64,000 nucleotides of DNA, taken from assembly GCF_000208745.1 (NCBI RefSeq), contig NC_030855.1, forward strand, positions 1,119,264 through 1,183,263, written 5' to 3'. Every line of letters begins with the position of its first letter. Within the stretch, counting starts at the first letter, position 1. Of this stretch, positions 46,008 through 57,491 are shown one piece after another. The notes under the pieces are model-generated. The model was not told where the DNA came from. It made no database searches and saw nothing but the letters and a program-made list of their open reading frames with translations. The translations under genes and the position numbers were made by a program. This stretch comes from Theobroma cacao (lineage: Eukaryota; Streptophyta; Magnoliopsida; Malvales; Malvaceae).

Positions 46008-47927
46008 TTATGCCAATTGACGGTTTGTAGGGAGTTGGCCATCGCATAATTTCCTATCTTGGTATTGGCCACTGATGCCAAAATGTGCCATAAGAAGGCA
46101 AACGTGAGTGAGCAGTTCTCCGCCTTTGGCGAGTTGTCGACCATGCTCTTTCCATCCACAATGACCTGCGGCATATGTCAATAGTTCCACCCACACTTTA
46201 TTCATCATCTCCCACTTTTCTTCCCTCCACCAGTTTCTCTTGCTCAGATTTTGCAATTTTTCCGCAAGATGGTAACCATTCCGAATAATACTATATTGCT
46301 GAGATCGAAGTAGTTCCAATTTTTGACACCCTTCAAGCAACTCTTGGTAGGCTTCTTCTATTTGTATGCCTTTCCTTCCTTTAAAAAAATCGAAGACGTC
46401 CTCACAGGCCATTCTGTATCTTATTTCACCAATCCCTTTGGGCAACATATTTGAACAAAAGACCAAAAGATAAAGCATGTACTCCGATAGGCATCTGCTG
46501 ATTTTACTGCAGTTGAGACTATCGAGATCAGTTGTCTTAATATAATCGTGGTAACAGAGCTGGGTAGCAAAGTGCCAAAGAAGAATGCTTTCGTCAAATT
46601 CTACATCAATGGTGCTCCATTTAAGCTCATCGAGGAGCTTCATTTCATTAAGTACACATTCACCTCTGTAATTCAATAGTTTGATGCATGATATGCGACC
46701 AGAGTAAATTTCAAGCTCTTCAGTTCTCCTATGTAGATGATGGAAGATAAGGCGTTTTAGATCGTCATCTATCCCTTGCTGCCATTCCACATTCTGATGC
46801 TTCTCTAACATTTCATAGATGCCAAGTAACTGTTGAACTTTAATCCACATGGTTGCCTCCTTTGGAAGGCAAAAGCTCACAAGGTTGTACTTGGCTATGC
46901 TTCTCGACCACCTCTTATATTTTGTCACTTGTTCTAAAGAACATTTTTTTCGCGCAACCAGATAAAGCTTTAGCCAGTCAGAGGAAGCAAGCATGAGTAG
47001 CGCATAAACCTCCAAAACAACGGCTCCAACTAGCAATAAGTAAGTTATGGAAATGTCGACCGGTGAGTATTCATGCTCATCGATGATGATTGAGAAGGTA
47101 ACCAATGCAGAAACAGAGGCCAAACAAGTAATGCAGCGGAAAAAGATCCCAATACATGAGTAGACTAGTCTTGCTTTGGTGTACAGCAAATCATACAAAA
47201 GTCCCAGCTCATATTCTACCATTTTGAAGGCCACTCTTGGTTCAAGTCCTCGAATTAATTTGTTGCAACGGTATCCCTGATGATGATCAAAGATAAGGTC
47301 TGCAAATAAACTTTGTAGCTTCTCAAAAAAGATAGCAACTAGAAGTGGGAACGAGTCAGGTCCACAATTTTCTGCCGGAAAGTGTAAACCAAACACATAG
47401 TGTAATGAGGAAGTTCTAAAATGCTTCGTGCTGGAGGACATGAGCACGTAAGTCCTTTCCCCATACTTGATAATTCCTGCAATGAACACTGGAATGGCTA
47501 TACACGAGATGGTGGTGTCACCGTCAACCCAAGACCTCAATAACACATAAATTGCAACTCCAATCTCAAAAACAAGGCCAACAAGATGCCTTAGCCACAA
47601 CTCATTGTCTTCTAAGGAGTAGGCAGTAATAGTGTCTGAGCCACCGAGGTGCAAGAGAAGGAATGGAGCCCAAAATGACTGCAGTGAGTGGTTTTGATTT
47701 GGAGCATTACTTCCCAGGGACCTGGCAAGAATGCCCAATGCAACAGTTGCCACCCAATCTGCTGACAAGTATGCAGACCAAACAAGGAAGTTGATCCATG
47801 TACTTGTCGTACTCTTTCTTTTGGAACCAAAGGCAACGAGTATTACCTGTAATGAGAGGCTGAGCAAAACCAACACTCGTATCTCCCAACCATTCCAAAG
47901 TTTAATCACTGTTTCAACGAGCGCCAT
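46008..47927 (-). CDS. DUF4220/DUF594 multi-pass membrane protein, gene A
   Basis: A 639-residue protein. Predicted membrane segments are at about 16-34, 47-69, 115-131, 139-156, 255-282 and 293-313. The DUF4220 region covers about 45-400, including the family signature EYELGLLYDLLYTKARL. The C-terminal DUF594 motif is YAAGHCGWKEHGRQLAKGG near 580-598. Molecular function is unknown for the family. Start choice: the frame is open 41 codons further up, but that part lies beyond a splice acceptor (TTTTAG at 47947-47952) and is out of frame in the otherwise near-identical gene B, so ATG 47927 is preferred. The coding part is one exon (from 47946). Leader exons 2 and 1 lie at 49253-49176 and up to 50186. 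The exon-2 donor is GA instead of GT here. Confidence 0.9.
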   Translation of the reverse strand: MALVETVIKLWNGWEIRVLVLLSLSLQVILVAFGSKRKSTTSTWINFLVWSAYLSADWVATVALGILARSLGSNAPNQNHSLQSFWAPFLLLHLGGSDTITAYSLEDNELWLRHLVGLVFEIGVAIYVLLRSWVDGDTTISCIAIPVFIAGIIKYGERTYVLMSSSTKHFRTSSLHYVFGLHFPAENCGPDSFPLLVAIFFEKLQSLFADLIFDHHQGYRCNKLIRGLEPRVAFKMVEYELGLLYDLLYTKARLVYSCIGIFFRCITCLASVSALVTFSIIIDEHEYSPVDISITYLLLVGAVVLEVYALLMLASSDWLKLYLVARKKCSLEQVTKYKRWSRSIAKYNLVSFCLPKEATMWIKVQQLLGIYEMLEKHQNVEWQQGIDDDLKRLIFHHLHRRTEELEIYSGRISCIKLLNYRGECVLNEMKLLDELKWSTIDVEFDESILLWHFATQLCYHDYIKTTDLDSLNCSKISRCLSEYMLYLLVFCSNMLPKGIGEIRYRMACEDVFDFFKGRKGIQIEEAYQELLEGCQKLELLRSQQYSIIRNGYHLAEKLQNLSKRNWWREEKWEMMNKVWVELLTYAAGHCGWKEHGRQLAKGGELLTHVCLLMAHFGISGQYQDRKLCDGQLPTNRQLA

Positions 47928-47946
47928 TGCTGGTCTCTTACTTTGC

Positions 47947-49175
47947 CTAAAACATAAAATAGTGTTTGCGTCTATAACTATATTTATTTTGTGAAATCCC
48001 AAAAAGTGAACATAGGAAGATGGACAAAGAAAAAATGAAGATGAGAGCATTAACTTTCAAAATTTCTTTATTATTCTAATTCCATGATGTATTTTTTGTT
48101 ATCAATTTCCTAATTGAAGAGTTTGTTAATATAAGAATGGTGTATATTAATTAATATAATAGGATGACAATATTATATTTTAGAAAAATAAACAACCAAT
48201 GAGATATATAAATATAATAATTTTATTAATTTTTGACAGATAATTTTCATTAGTAAGATGTTTAGCAATTAAAAGTTAATTAATTTTAAATAATAATATA
48301 GTAAAAATTGACTAATTATAAAGGACATCTAATTCCATAATCGCATGTATATTATTATTTATTATATATTTACTATTATTAATATCATTTAAATAAAAAA
48401 GTTTGCAATGAAGCGTATTACTGATTAATGGTTATATTAGCAATATGCTAAAATTAAAGAAATTGCATTTAACTTATTGACTCTTTTTACAAAATTTTAT
48501 GTTTTGGTTAATTCTATAAACCTTATAATTTTATATGTTACTTCTAATTATATATGAAAAATCTCTTCCTATACACTTGCAATCACCATGTATTTTTAGT
48601 TGGATATAAAATTTATCGAAACTCACTATTTATGTTAATCTTATAATTATTTAAAGTCTCAAATCATTTAATATAATACAAATTCTAGTTTGTGATATAG
48701 TTAAATTTAAATTTTATGAAGAATAATTTTTTTTATGGAAAGGGGATTCAAATCCATACTTTTAAATAGAGAGATCATGCACTAACTAATAAGCCAAATA
48801 CTCAAGTGCTTATAAAAAATAATTTACTTTAATTAAAAGTTCAAGGTTAATAAGAAAAAAGACAGATAAAAATTAGACAGTTTATGCATCAATTGTAACA
48901 TATAAAGAATTCCACTAGAAAAAGTTAACATATAAAGAATTAATTGAGAGTTATGTATGTACACAATTATTTACACAATTTTTATTTAAATATTAAAAGA
49001 ATAAGGAGATTTGAACTCAAACTTTTTTAAAGAAAAAACATACACTTACTTTTAAGCTAAATACTCAAATTCATTATTATAAAGTAAAATTTTAAAGTAC
49101 TAATATGATCAAATCAAATTGATTGTGGCTCTAACATGATATTACTTTTGAGTCTTAATCAATAAATCCACTCTC
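47947..49175 (-). other. Leader intron between exon 2 and the coding exon of gene A
   Basis: About 1.2 kb, AT-rich, no open frames of note. It ends in TTTTATGTTTTAG before GCAAAGTAAGAGACC and ATG. The corresponding interval in gene B is 57492-58757. Confidence 0.55.
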
Positions 49176-49253
49176 CTGAAAAATACAACCCCCAAGAAGT
49201 GGTGAAGCAGAGTGGAAACTGGCTTGATGCTTCCTGAACCAATGCGCCTTTGA
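49176..49253 (-). other. Leader exon 2 of DUF4220 gene A, donor mutated
   Basis: 78 nt. The acceptor CCTTTTAG is intact. The donor reads TTTCAG|GAGAGT, whereas the copies at 34.4, 58.8, 61.6 and 63.1 kb read CAG|GTGAGT. Splicing out of this exon is therefore doubtful in gene A. Confidence 0.65.
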
Positions 49254-50185
49254 CTAAAAGGAATGAAACTTTTAAGTACTAATATGATCAAATCAAATAA
49301 GTAGGTAAAAATATTCCAATTCCCTAATCAAATGCCTTTAAAAAAAAAATCAAATAAGCAGGCACACAATCTAACATCATATTACTCATGAAGTCCTGAT
49401 CAATTGATAATATTTATACATTTCCTATGATCAATATAACATCATTTTCTCCTCGATCCTCCTTTTGTAGTAGATCCTGTGTTGCTGCGCATTAACTGTT
49501 TTTTATATTTTTCAGTGTTGGGGTGTTGCGGACTTCATCTGTGCTTAATCTCAGCTTATATTCTGCATTGGTTTATAAAGTGTTGCAAGTGATGAAATAG
49601 TTCTATCGGTTGGGATATTGTTTTATTTTTGTTTTCTTAGTTTGACTGGTTCAGTTACAGACCTTTTTTCTTATAATTGAAAGAAGGAAGATTTGAACTC
49701 TATTCTCTATACATCAATCAATGAGTCAAATATTTAGGTGTAAATTCAGTTATAAACTTGTTTATATATTAATTTTTTTTTTAAATGTGATTTATTGAAT
49801 TGCTTCTAACCCAACACGTCATAGGTAGTCTTTAGCTAATTGTCTTAAGACTCCCAATAACATAAAAGGTTTGGCTTGAGTGTAAACCTGTACAATTGCC
49901 AACATTCAACCACACAAAAAGAAATTGGTGCCTCTTACTAGAAAACTACCTTGCTACTTAATAAAATTGAATTTTGATTGAGCAAACAAAAATTAATAAA
50001 AAAACTATAAAATATATAGTATTTAGTTAAACTTCAGTCAAAGGGTAATATTATCATTTTATAAAATCATTAAAAAAAAAGAGGTGGTCAGACAACAAAT
50101 GATACAATTTCATTTTTATATAATCATATTCAAGGATATAAACCTTTTTTTAGTTTTATGAAGAAAAAAAAAAAAGAAAACTCAC
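49254..50185 (-). other. First leader intron region of gene A
   Basis: AT-rich sequence between the two leader exons, conserved with 58836-59600 in unit B. It includes a GC-richer patch near 49440-49640. No gene seen. Confidence 0.5.
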
Positions 50186-50285
50186 CCCCAAGAGCTGGTG
50201 AAGGATTGCTGGAGCCTCCTTTGAAGCTTTCTAATCAGCCAATGTGCCTTGAATTAAAACAATGAAAGAGACTCATAAATTTATA
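50186..50285 (-). promoter_or_regulatory. TATA box and leader exon 1 of DUF4220 gene A
   Basis: On the minus strand TATAAA (50285-50280) is followed about 30 nt later by an exon-like block ending at 50186 with donor TTGGGG|GTGAGTT. The same arrangement is at 35781-35880, 61810-61909 and 63431-63530. Confidence 0.65.
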
Positions 50286-50299
50286 GCAGTGAAGAAAAA

Positions 50300-51600
50300 T
50301 TCTTTTAAAGGCATGAAGCAAGGAATGATAAGAGAAGAACAAATTTTGGACGTTTGCTTTGGCATTAAGTTATCCAAGTATCAAGGAAAAGTAATACAGC
50401 ATGTCTCATGAAATAAGAGTTCAAAGGAATACATCAAGGCTTATGCTTCAGAAAATGCATCTAAAATATTATTAATTACTCAGATTTTGTTAATTAGTGC
50501 TCTAATTAATTAAGAACAATTAATAAAATGTTATTTTTTACATATTATAACAAAATTTATTATTTTAAAATATTTTATTTCAAATGCACTCATTGATAAA
50601 TAAAAAGATTGATGATTGAAATACACTTAATGAAAATATTACTTTTGAAAATAACCTTACAAGCGTATTTGCAAGAAATCTTAGGAGTGAATATGCCTCC
50701 ACATCTAATTCTAATTTTCCTTCAAGCAATTGTTTATTAGATTCTCAGGACAGAGCATGGAAAACGACGACCCCTTTTTTAATTATATAAAGTAAAAAAG
50801 AATTTTATTTAACGACGAACCTAATTCTATTGTTCGTTCGTGTCTTTGTTTGTCTACAACTTACATGAGAGTCTAATTATTTTTCCAAACTGTGAAAGGC
50901 CTTACAACTCTAAAAGGTACAACTTCAATAGTAATTAAATTGGTCTAAGACTCCTTCATATAAAATCCATATTCCTTCGTATAAATATATATCTCAAATA
51001 AATTTTCAAATGATTAGTGGATTGGTGTTGGTAGATTGCTCAAGCAAGCCTCTATTTGATCATTTATTTATTGTAAAATGTAAGTTTCTTTATGTAAATG
51101 AAAAAAATATGTATAAATGATAATTCATCAATATTTTAGTGTATTTTCTAATTTTTTTATATAATTATATGAATTATTATAAAAACACATTTCAAGTTTT
51201 GCGATACCATTTAAAGTAGATTCCATGAGTTAGGTGGTTCAACTTGCGAGTTTGGCTTGAATTGGACCCTTGATATTATTAATTTATGAAATAACAATCT
51301 TTGGGCCATACCCTATACAACAATAAGAGACACTTTTGATATTCTTGAAAGGAAAACCGAAAGGCCCCTAGCTAACACTAGCCAATTGGCCCTATGGTGT
51401 CTGTGGATTACCGTTGGAGATTGAGCACTTAAAAAACTTGCCTTGATGTTTGAAGGCTTCCATTCATAGGATTTTGAGCTTTGAGATTTTGACAATTAGG
51501 ATTTGAAGGTATAACAATATTTTTACTACTAATTAATTACATTTTCTATGTTAAACAAACCAAATATTTGATTTTACTATTGAAAAGGATTTTAAATTCC
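50300..51600. repeat. Upstream part of unit A, shared with several copies
   Basis: Promoter-distal sequence matching 59640-60240, and in part 36000-36560 and 63560-63960. AT-rich, no gene. Confidence 0.6.
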
Positions 51601-51639
51601 ACTGCAATAGGCTCTTGTTGATTGCATGATTTCCCAACA

Positions 51640-51850
51640 ATCATCACTAGACAACCTTTTAATATCAGGAGCAACAATGGAAAGATGACTAACCAAGGGG
51701 CCTTTTCTCATTTTCCCAACACCCTTAACCACATCAGCATACGTTTTGCGCTGATGATAGGCCTCAAACCTAGAGCCATTTTGAAAACAATCAGAAGACC
51801 TAAAATTCTCAGTCAGTGCAGTCTTATGAAATTCGAGGAGAGAGTATAAG
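51640..51850 (-). mobile_element. LINE ORF1-like scrap
   Basis: Minus-strand frame with KTYADVVKGVGKMRKGPLVS, the Y-A-D/E-V-V-K motif common in the RNA-binding ORF1 of plant LINEs. Copies at 16270-16462 (with a stop) and 62885-63070 keep the same frame. All are short and orphaned. Confidence 0.5.
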
Positions 51851-51879
51851 TAGTTATTCACCACATGTTGAGCATTTTA

Positions 51880-52680
51880 AAGAAAGTCACAAGACTTTTG
51901 ACGCAGAAATCTAATGCTTTCTTATGGAAAGGCAAAGATACAAAAGCTACAAGAACTAAAGTTAATTAGCTGGGACTAAGGTTTCCATCCAAAGAATGAA
52001 GGGCGTTTAGCGTTTAGGCATCGAGAAGATCTCTCCTTGGAATAAAGCCTGTATGATGGAAAACCGTTTGGGCTATTCTTATTCAATCAGGGTCATAACG
52101 TGTTGCTTGCATCAAATCTTATATATGCACTAACAGGCAGAAGTCTGTGATCTATTCCTCTGTCTAGTGATTGCTCATGGGGGTGGAAGAAAATCTTGAA
52201 ACTAAGAAACTATATCAAACCCTATGTGCAAAACATAATAGATTATGGAAAACCCACAGATTTTTGGTTTGATTGCTGCCAACCTAAAGGGCCTTTGTTG
52301 CTTATGCACTATAATTTCATGATCTCTTCCTTTTCAAGTAAAAATGGTAACTGCACTTGAGTATTTAACTCATTGATTGATACATGATCCATTGTCTAAA
52401 AAATAATATTCGAATCCTCTTCTCCAATTAAAAAAAAATAAAAGGGACAACTGTAGTTAATGTTGCACTCTTCCCTTTCAAGCAGAAAGGAACAATTGTC
52501 ATTAATGCTGCAAGTTTGGTTTGGCCTTTGGCTAGATCAGATGATTTAGTAGAGACTCAATGCTCCTCATATGATGTTATTATTCTTAATCCGAGACGGA
52601 AAGATGAAGCCATCTGGACTTAGTCTAGCAATGGAATGGGAAGTTTACAATCTCTAGTACTTTGAATATCGTTAGACATA
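51880..52680 (+). mobile_element. LINE remnant, RT thumb to the start of zf-RVT
   Basis: Broken + strand frames read LWKGKDTKATRTKVN, then CSWGWKKILKLRNYIKPYVQ and GKPTDFWFDCCQPKGPLLLM, then SYDVIILNPRRKDEAIWT and SSNGMGSLQSL. This is the order after the reverse transcriptase domain in plant L1 elements. Stops and deletions are frequent. The next domain of such an element is found at 60590. Confidence 0.7.
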
Positions 52681-52984
52681 GAAAACCATCTTCTCTTGAG
52701 CCTTATAGAGAAGAAACACTGCTTACCTGTTACTTGAAGAAGAATACAATCGTTCGAGAGATTTTAATAATTTAGATAGATGACATGATTTTGAGGTCGA
52801 GACAGGAAAGGGGCATGAGATCAGGGTAGGGGATTTGCATTCATAGCTCTATCTTTATACATGTACAAATTAAATTCAAATTATACTTAAATGACTCTTA
52901 ATTATCAAATCAATATATAATTAATGACATTCAATAAAAGAAACAAATTAGCAAATCAACGTATTAGTATATAGTTAAAAATTA

Positions 52985-53365
52985 GTCAAAATACCCACCA
53001 AGTTCTGTACCCATGCATTTTATTCATTTAGTCTCTGTACTCAAAATCGAAACAATTTAATTCCTTGATTTTAGCAATTGATATAATTTAGTCCCTCTCA
53101 CTAACGGTATTGAATTTTACTGTTAAAAAGATGATGTCAGCACTGACATCAACATTGATGTGACATATTTTGCTGGTGTGGCATCGACTTGATGACATGG
53201 CAGCGCCATGTGGCCCTAATATGTTGTCGTGTCAGTGCCACATGGTAGATAAAAAAATTTTTATGCTACGTTATAGAGATTAAATTGAATAAAAATATAT
53301 ACTATATGGACTAAATTGAACAAAATTGAGATTTTGAGGAACTAAATTGAAAAAAATATTTAAAA
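52985..53365. repeat. Probable non-autonomous DNA transposon relic
   Basis: The ends contain opposed AATTTAGTCCCT / AACTAAATTG-type motifs and the middle is GC-richer with TGCCACATGG / CCATGTGGC palindromic pieces. This layout is common in plant MITE-like or Mutator-like relics. Exact ends and target duplication were not resolved. Confidence 0.4.
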
Positions 53366-53369
53366 ATTA

Positions 53370-54037
53370 TAAATCTTTAAGTAGATGATAGATATACTTA
53401 TTAATAAGTTAAATATTTAAGTACAAAAGATTTATGGTGTTATAAATATATATAAATATTTTCTTACTTGATTATTTGATTGTAAAATATGTATATTAAT
53501 TTATCTTCTTTACAAAAATTAAGTTTGAATTCTCCTTCTATAAAAAAAATTTCAAAAAAATTTTCATACATAAAGTCAAATTTAGATGAATAACTTGCAT
53601 TATGTTGAAATAAAATAATATAAAAAACTAAATAATTTTTTCTTTTATTATAATAGCACAAAAATTTGAAATTTATTTGACTTAACTTTTAACTTGAGTT
53701 GAAATTAAATTAGCATAGTGAGTTGACTTAGTTTTTTGTTTGAAAAAAATGAAAAAGGGAGATATAGAGTTAGCGATGATTATAAAAATAATTCTTCATT
53801 CTGACTTACTTAATTTGGACATGACAAACCTCTTATTATAATCATAAAATCCGAGTTACTTCACCTCTTCAATTTTTTATATATTTTTTATGTTTTTGTT
53901 TTATCTAATATGTCAGGTTATATTCTTTAGGTTGAAATTTCTTAGATTAAAGACTGTATTTATGGTTGATAGAGTTAAATATAATTGTAAATATTTATAC
54001 AATTTTATATTGTATTTACAAATTTTTTGTAGATCTA
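53370..54037. other. Intergenic, no gene seen
   Basis: AT-rich spacer; nothing recognised. Confidence 0.5.
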
Positions 54038-54375
54038 AAGTTCACGAATTAAATTGTTACAACCGTATCCCTGACGTTGATCAAGGATAAGGCCTGCAAA
54101 TAAAAATTTTAGCCTCTTGAACAAGCTATCAACTCGAAGTAGGAAGGGGTCAACAAATAGGGCAGCTCCAAATATATCTGCGTCGTTGTATAGGTATAAA
54201 CGTAACAAATTGTGTAATGAGGAAGTTCTAAACTGCTTCGCGCTTGAGGTCATGAGCACGTAAGTCCTTTCCCCATACTTGATAAGTCCTGCAATGAACA
54301 CTGGAATTGCTATACACGAGAAGGTGGTGTCACGGTCAACCCAAGACCTCAATAACGCATAAATTGCAACTCCAA
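54038..54375 (-). pseudogene. DUF4220 gene fragment C
   Basis: 113 codons matching residues of about 124-230 of genes A and B (VGVAIYALLRSWVDRDTTFS to NNLIREL). It starts and ends abruptly in the middle of the coding sequence. It is closer to gene B (LLRVDSLFKRLKFLFAGL) than to A. It lies 3' of gene B, next to the conserved flank. Confidence 0.85.
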
Positions 54376-54384
54376 CATTGAAAA

Positions 54385-55190
54385 GCGCATTAATATGATT
54401 CTAGCATTGAAAAGCTGTACATTAATATGATCCTCAACACCTTAGCATTGTAAGTTGTTAGTTGTATTGTTGCAGGAAATACCTGACGCAAATGATAGAA
54501 TTAATCATGTGTGTTTCTTTGCGTGGTGGTTGGTGGTTGCTTTTGAAATTGTGTTTGGCAGTATTCTCGTACAGGGATTCTCACCGGTCTTATTTAGATA
54601 TTAAGAGGTGATTGCTTTATGGTTGATTTTGGTCGTAAGCTTGTATTGGCGGGAGGTGTTTTGGGCGGGTTTTGTTTTGCTTTGAATTCATCTATGAGGC
54701 TGTGTGTGTAATGGGATTGTACTTGGGCAGGTGGCGAAACAGGGGGTTTGTTGCATTTTTTTAGTGGGGATCTGGGTGGGACAATGGGGCAATATAGTGA
54801 CTGATTTGGTTTTGTTGGGGTGAGGTTTCTTCCAAAAGTTACGGCTGTCTCGTGGTTCTCGTTATATGATTACAGTGGTGTTGTGAGTTTTTTGCAAGGG
54901 ATATAATTTGGAAGAGTTTTCTTGGCAGCAGGGGCGCAAATCTGATTCCACGTTGTCTTTAGGATACGTTCACTCGGCAGGATTTGGATGTTTACTGCCT
55001 AGGTTGGATTCTTAGTGTTGTTTTTGATGGCTAGGGCTATGGAAATTGCTGTTATAGGACTATGGTGTTTGTATCAAGTGCTTTGCTCCTTGCCTTGAGC
55101 AATTCCTCTCATATGAACTGTCTCTTTTCATGACTTGGCTTTATGCAAAGTTTTATGTATCACAGTGATGTTTATAAAATAATCTTTGAC
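54385..55190. repeat. Conserved 3' flank of DUF4220 unit B
   Basis: Counterpart of 45040-45850, with small indels and scattered substitutions. It has no gene and begins immediately beside gene fragment C. Confidence 0.6.
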
Positions 55191-55502
55191 TGAGTAAACA
55201 ATAAATAAACGGTAAAACTAAATATCAAAACTCAAGTGTTTTATTGAATAATTTTGACAATATAAATCATTGAATATCTAATAGAAATGTGCTCAAATTA
55301 TAAGATCTAAAATGAAATACTTCACTTTAAATATATGAATGCGCTGAAATTACAATGATATATTAAAAACAAAATCCTTAAGATGGTATAAAATGATTAT
55401 TTTATGTCAACAACTATTTCTTCGAGTTCAAAATTTGACACATAAGTATACATGTTAAAAAATGCCATTAACAGATAATTAAGCTTCAATTTTTGAATGA
55501 TC

Positions 55503-57473
55503 CTATGGTTGACGATGATGACTGATCTTAATTCTTTCCCACCATGTCAATAACTTCTTCTTAGGGAGTTGGCGAAGGGATAATTGCCCATCTCGGTATT
55601 GGCCACTGATGCCAAAATGTGCCATAAGAAGGCAAACGTGAGTGAGCAGTTGTCCGCCTTTGGCGAGTTGGCGACCATGCTCTTTCCATCCACAATGACC
55701 TGCGGCATATGTCAATAGTTCTACCCACACTTTATTCATCATCTCCCACTTTTCTTTCCTTCCCCGGTTTCTCTTGTTCAGATTTTGCAATTGTTTCGCA
55801 AGATCGCGACCCTTCAAAAGGATACTAGACTCATCAGATCGAAGTTCTTCCAATTTTGGACCCCCTTCAAGCAACTCTTGGTAGGCTTTTTCTATTTGTA
55901 TGTCTCTCTTTTCTTTAAAAAAATCGAAGACCTCCTCACAGGCCTTTCTGTATCTTATTTCACCAATCCCTTTGGGCAACATTTTTGAACGCAAGACGAA
56001 AAGATAAAGCATGTACTCCGATAGGCATCTGCTGATTTTGCTGTATTCATTAATGAGACTATAGAGATCAGTTGTCTTAATATCATCATAGTAACAGAGC
56101 TGGGTAGCAATGTGCCAAAGAAGAATGCTTTCGTCAAATTCTACATCAACGGTGCTCCATTTAAGCTCATCAAGGAGCTTCATTTCATTAAGTACACATT
56201 CACCTCTGTAATTCAATACTTTGCTGCTTAATTCGGTATTATCGAAATCTTCAAGCTCTTTAGTTCTCCTATCTAGTTGATGGAAGATAAGGCATTTTAG
56301 ATCGTCATCTATCCCTTGCTGCCATTCCACATTCTGATGCTTCTCTAACATTTCATAGATGCCAAGTAACTTTTTAACTATAATCCACTTGGTTGCCTCC
56401 TTTTGAAGGCAAAAGCTCACAAGGTTGCACTTGGCTATGCTTCTAGACCACCTCCTACCCTTTCTCACTCGTTTTAAATGACATTTTTTTTGCACAACTA
56501 GCCAAAGCTTTAGCCAGTCAGAGGAAGTAAGCATGAGCAGCGCATAAACCTCCAGAACAACAGCTCCAACCAGCAATAGGTAAGTTACGAACCTGTCCAC
56601 CGGTGAGTATTCATGCTCATCGATGATGATTGAGAAGGTAACCAATGCAGAAACAGAGGCCAAACAAGTAATGCAGCGGAAAAAGATACCAAAACATGAG
56701 TAGACTAGTCTTGCTTTGGTGTAGAGCAAATCATACAAAAGTCCCAGCTCATATTCTACCACTTCGAAGGCCACTCTTGGTTCAAGTTCACGAATTAATT
56801 TGTTGCAAAGGTATCTCTGATTTTGATCGAGGAGAAGGTCTGCAAATAAAAATTTTAGCCTCTTGAACAAGCTATCAACTCGAAGTAGGAACGAGTCAGC
56901 TCTAAACATTTCTGCCCCGCTGTCTTCATATAAACGTAACAAATTGTCTAATGAGGAAGTTCTAAACTGCTTCGTGCTTGAGGACATGAGCACGTAAGTC
57001 CTTTCCCCATACTTGATAATTCCTGCAATGAACACTGGAATGGCTATACACGAGAAGGTAGTGTCACCGTCAACCCAAGACCTCAATAACACATAAATTG
57101 CAACTCCAATCTCAAAAACGAGGCCAACAAAATGCCTTAGCCACAACTCATTGTCTTCTAAGGAGTAAGCAGTAATAGTGTCTGGGCCACCGAGGTGCAA
57201 GAGAAGGAATGGAGCCCAAAATGACTGGAGTGAGTGGTTTTGATTCGGAGCATTACTTCCCAGGGACCTGGCAAGAATGCCCAATGCAACAGTTGCCACC
57301 CAATCTGCTGACAAGTATGCAGACCAAACAATGAAGTTGATCCATGTACTTGTCGTACTCTTTCTTTTGGAACCAAAGGCAATGAGTATTACTTGTAATG
57401 AGAGGCTGAGTAAAACCAGCACTCGCATCTCCCATCCATTCCAAAGTTTAATCGCTGTTTCAACGATCGCCAT
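55503..57473 (-). CDS. DUF4220/DUF594 multi-pass membrane protein, gene B
   Basis: A 656-residue tandem paralog of gene A, very similar throughout, with the same membrane segments, the EYELGLLYDLLYTKARL signature and the DUF594 motif. It differs most at residues 165-215, where it reads SLDNLLRLYEDSGAEMFRAD, and has a longer C-terminus (KKKLLTWWERIKISHHRQP). The frame upstream of MAIVETAIKLW is broken relative to A, which supports this start. Coding exon acceptor TTTTAG is at 57492-57497. Leader exon 2 is present with a good donor (58758), but the TATA box and the 3' part of leader exon 1 with its donor are deleted near 59600. It may be silent, or driven from another promoter. Confidence 0.9.
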   Translation of the reverse strand: MAIVETAIKLWNGWEMRVLVLLSLSLQVILIAFGSKRKSTTSTWINFIVWSAYLSADWVATVALGILARSLGSNAPNQNHSLQSFWAPFLLLHLGGPDTITAYSLEDNELWLRHFVGLVFEIGVAIYVLLRSWVDGDTTFSCIAIPVFIAGIIKYGERTYVLMSSSTKQFRTSSLDNLLRLYEDSGAEMFRADSFLLRVDSLFKRLKFLFADLLLDQNQRYLCNKLIRELEPRVAFEVVEYELGLLYDLLYTKARLVYSCFGIFFRCITCLASVSALVTFSIIIDEHEYSPVDRFVTYLLLVGAVVLEVYALLMLTSSDWLKLWLVVQKKCHLKRVRKGRRWSRSIAKCNLVSFCLQKEATKWIIVKKLLGIYEMLEKHQNVEWQQGIDDDLKCLIFHQLDRRTKELEDFDNTELSSKVLNYRGECVLNEMKLLDELKWSTVDVEFDESILLWHIATQLCYYDDIKTTDLYSLINEYSKISRCLSEYMLYLFVLRSKMLPKGIGEIRYRKACEEVFDFFKEKRDIQIEKAYQELLEGGPKLEELRSDESSILLKGRDLAKQLQNLNKRNRGRKEKWEMMNKVWVELLTYAAGHCGWKEHGRQLAKGGQLLTHVCLLMAHFGISGQYRDGQLSLRQLPKKKLLTWWERIKISHHRQP

Positions 57474-57491
57474 TGCTGGTCTCTTCTTTGC

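Noticed and set aside
47928..48050. Upstream extension of DUF4220 gene A by 41 codons
   Set aside because: It crosses a splice acceptor and is out of frame in the otherwise near-identical gene B, so it is intron sequence.
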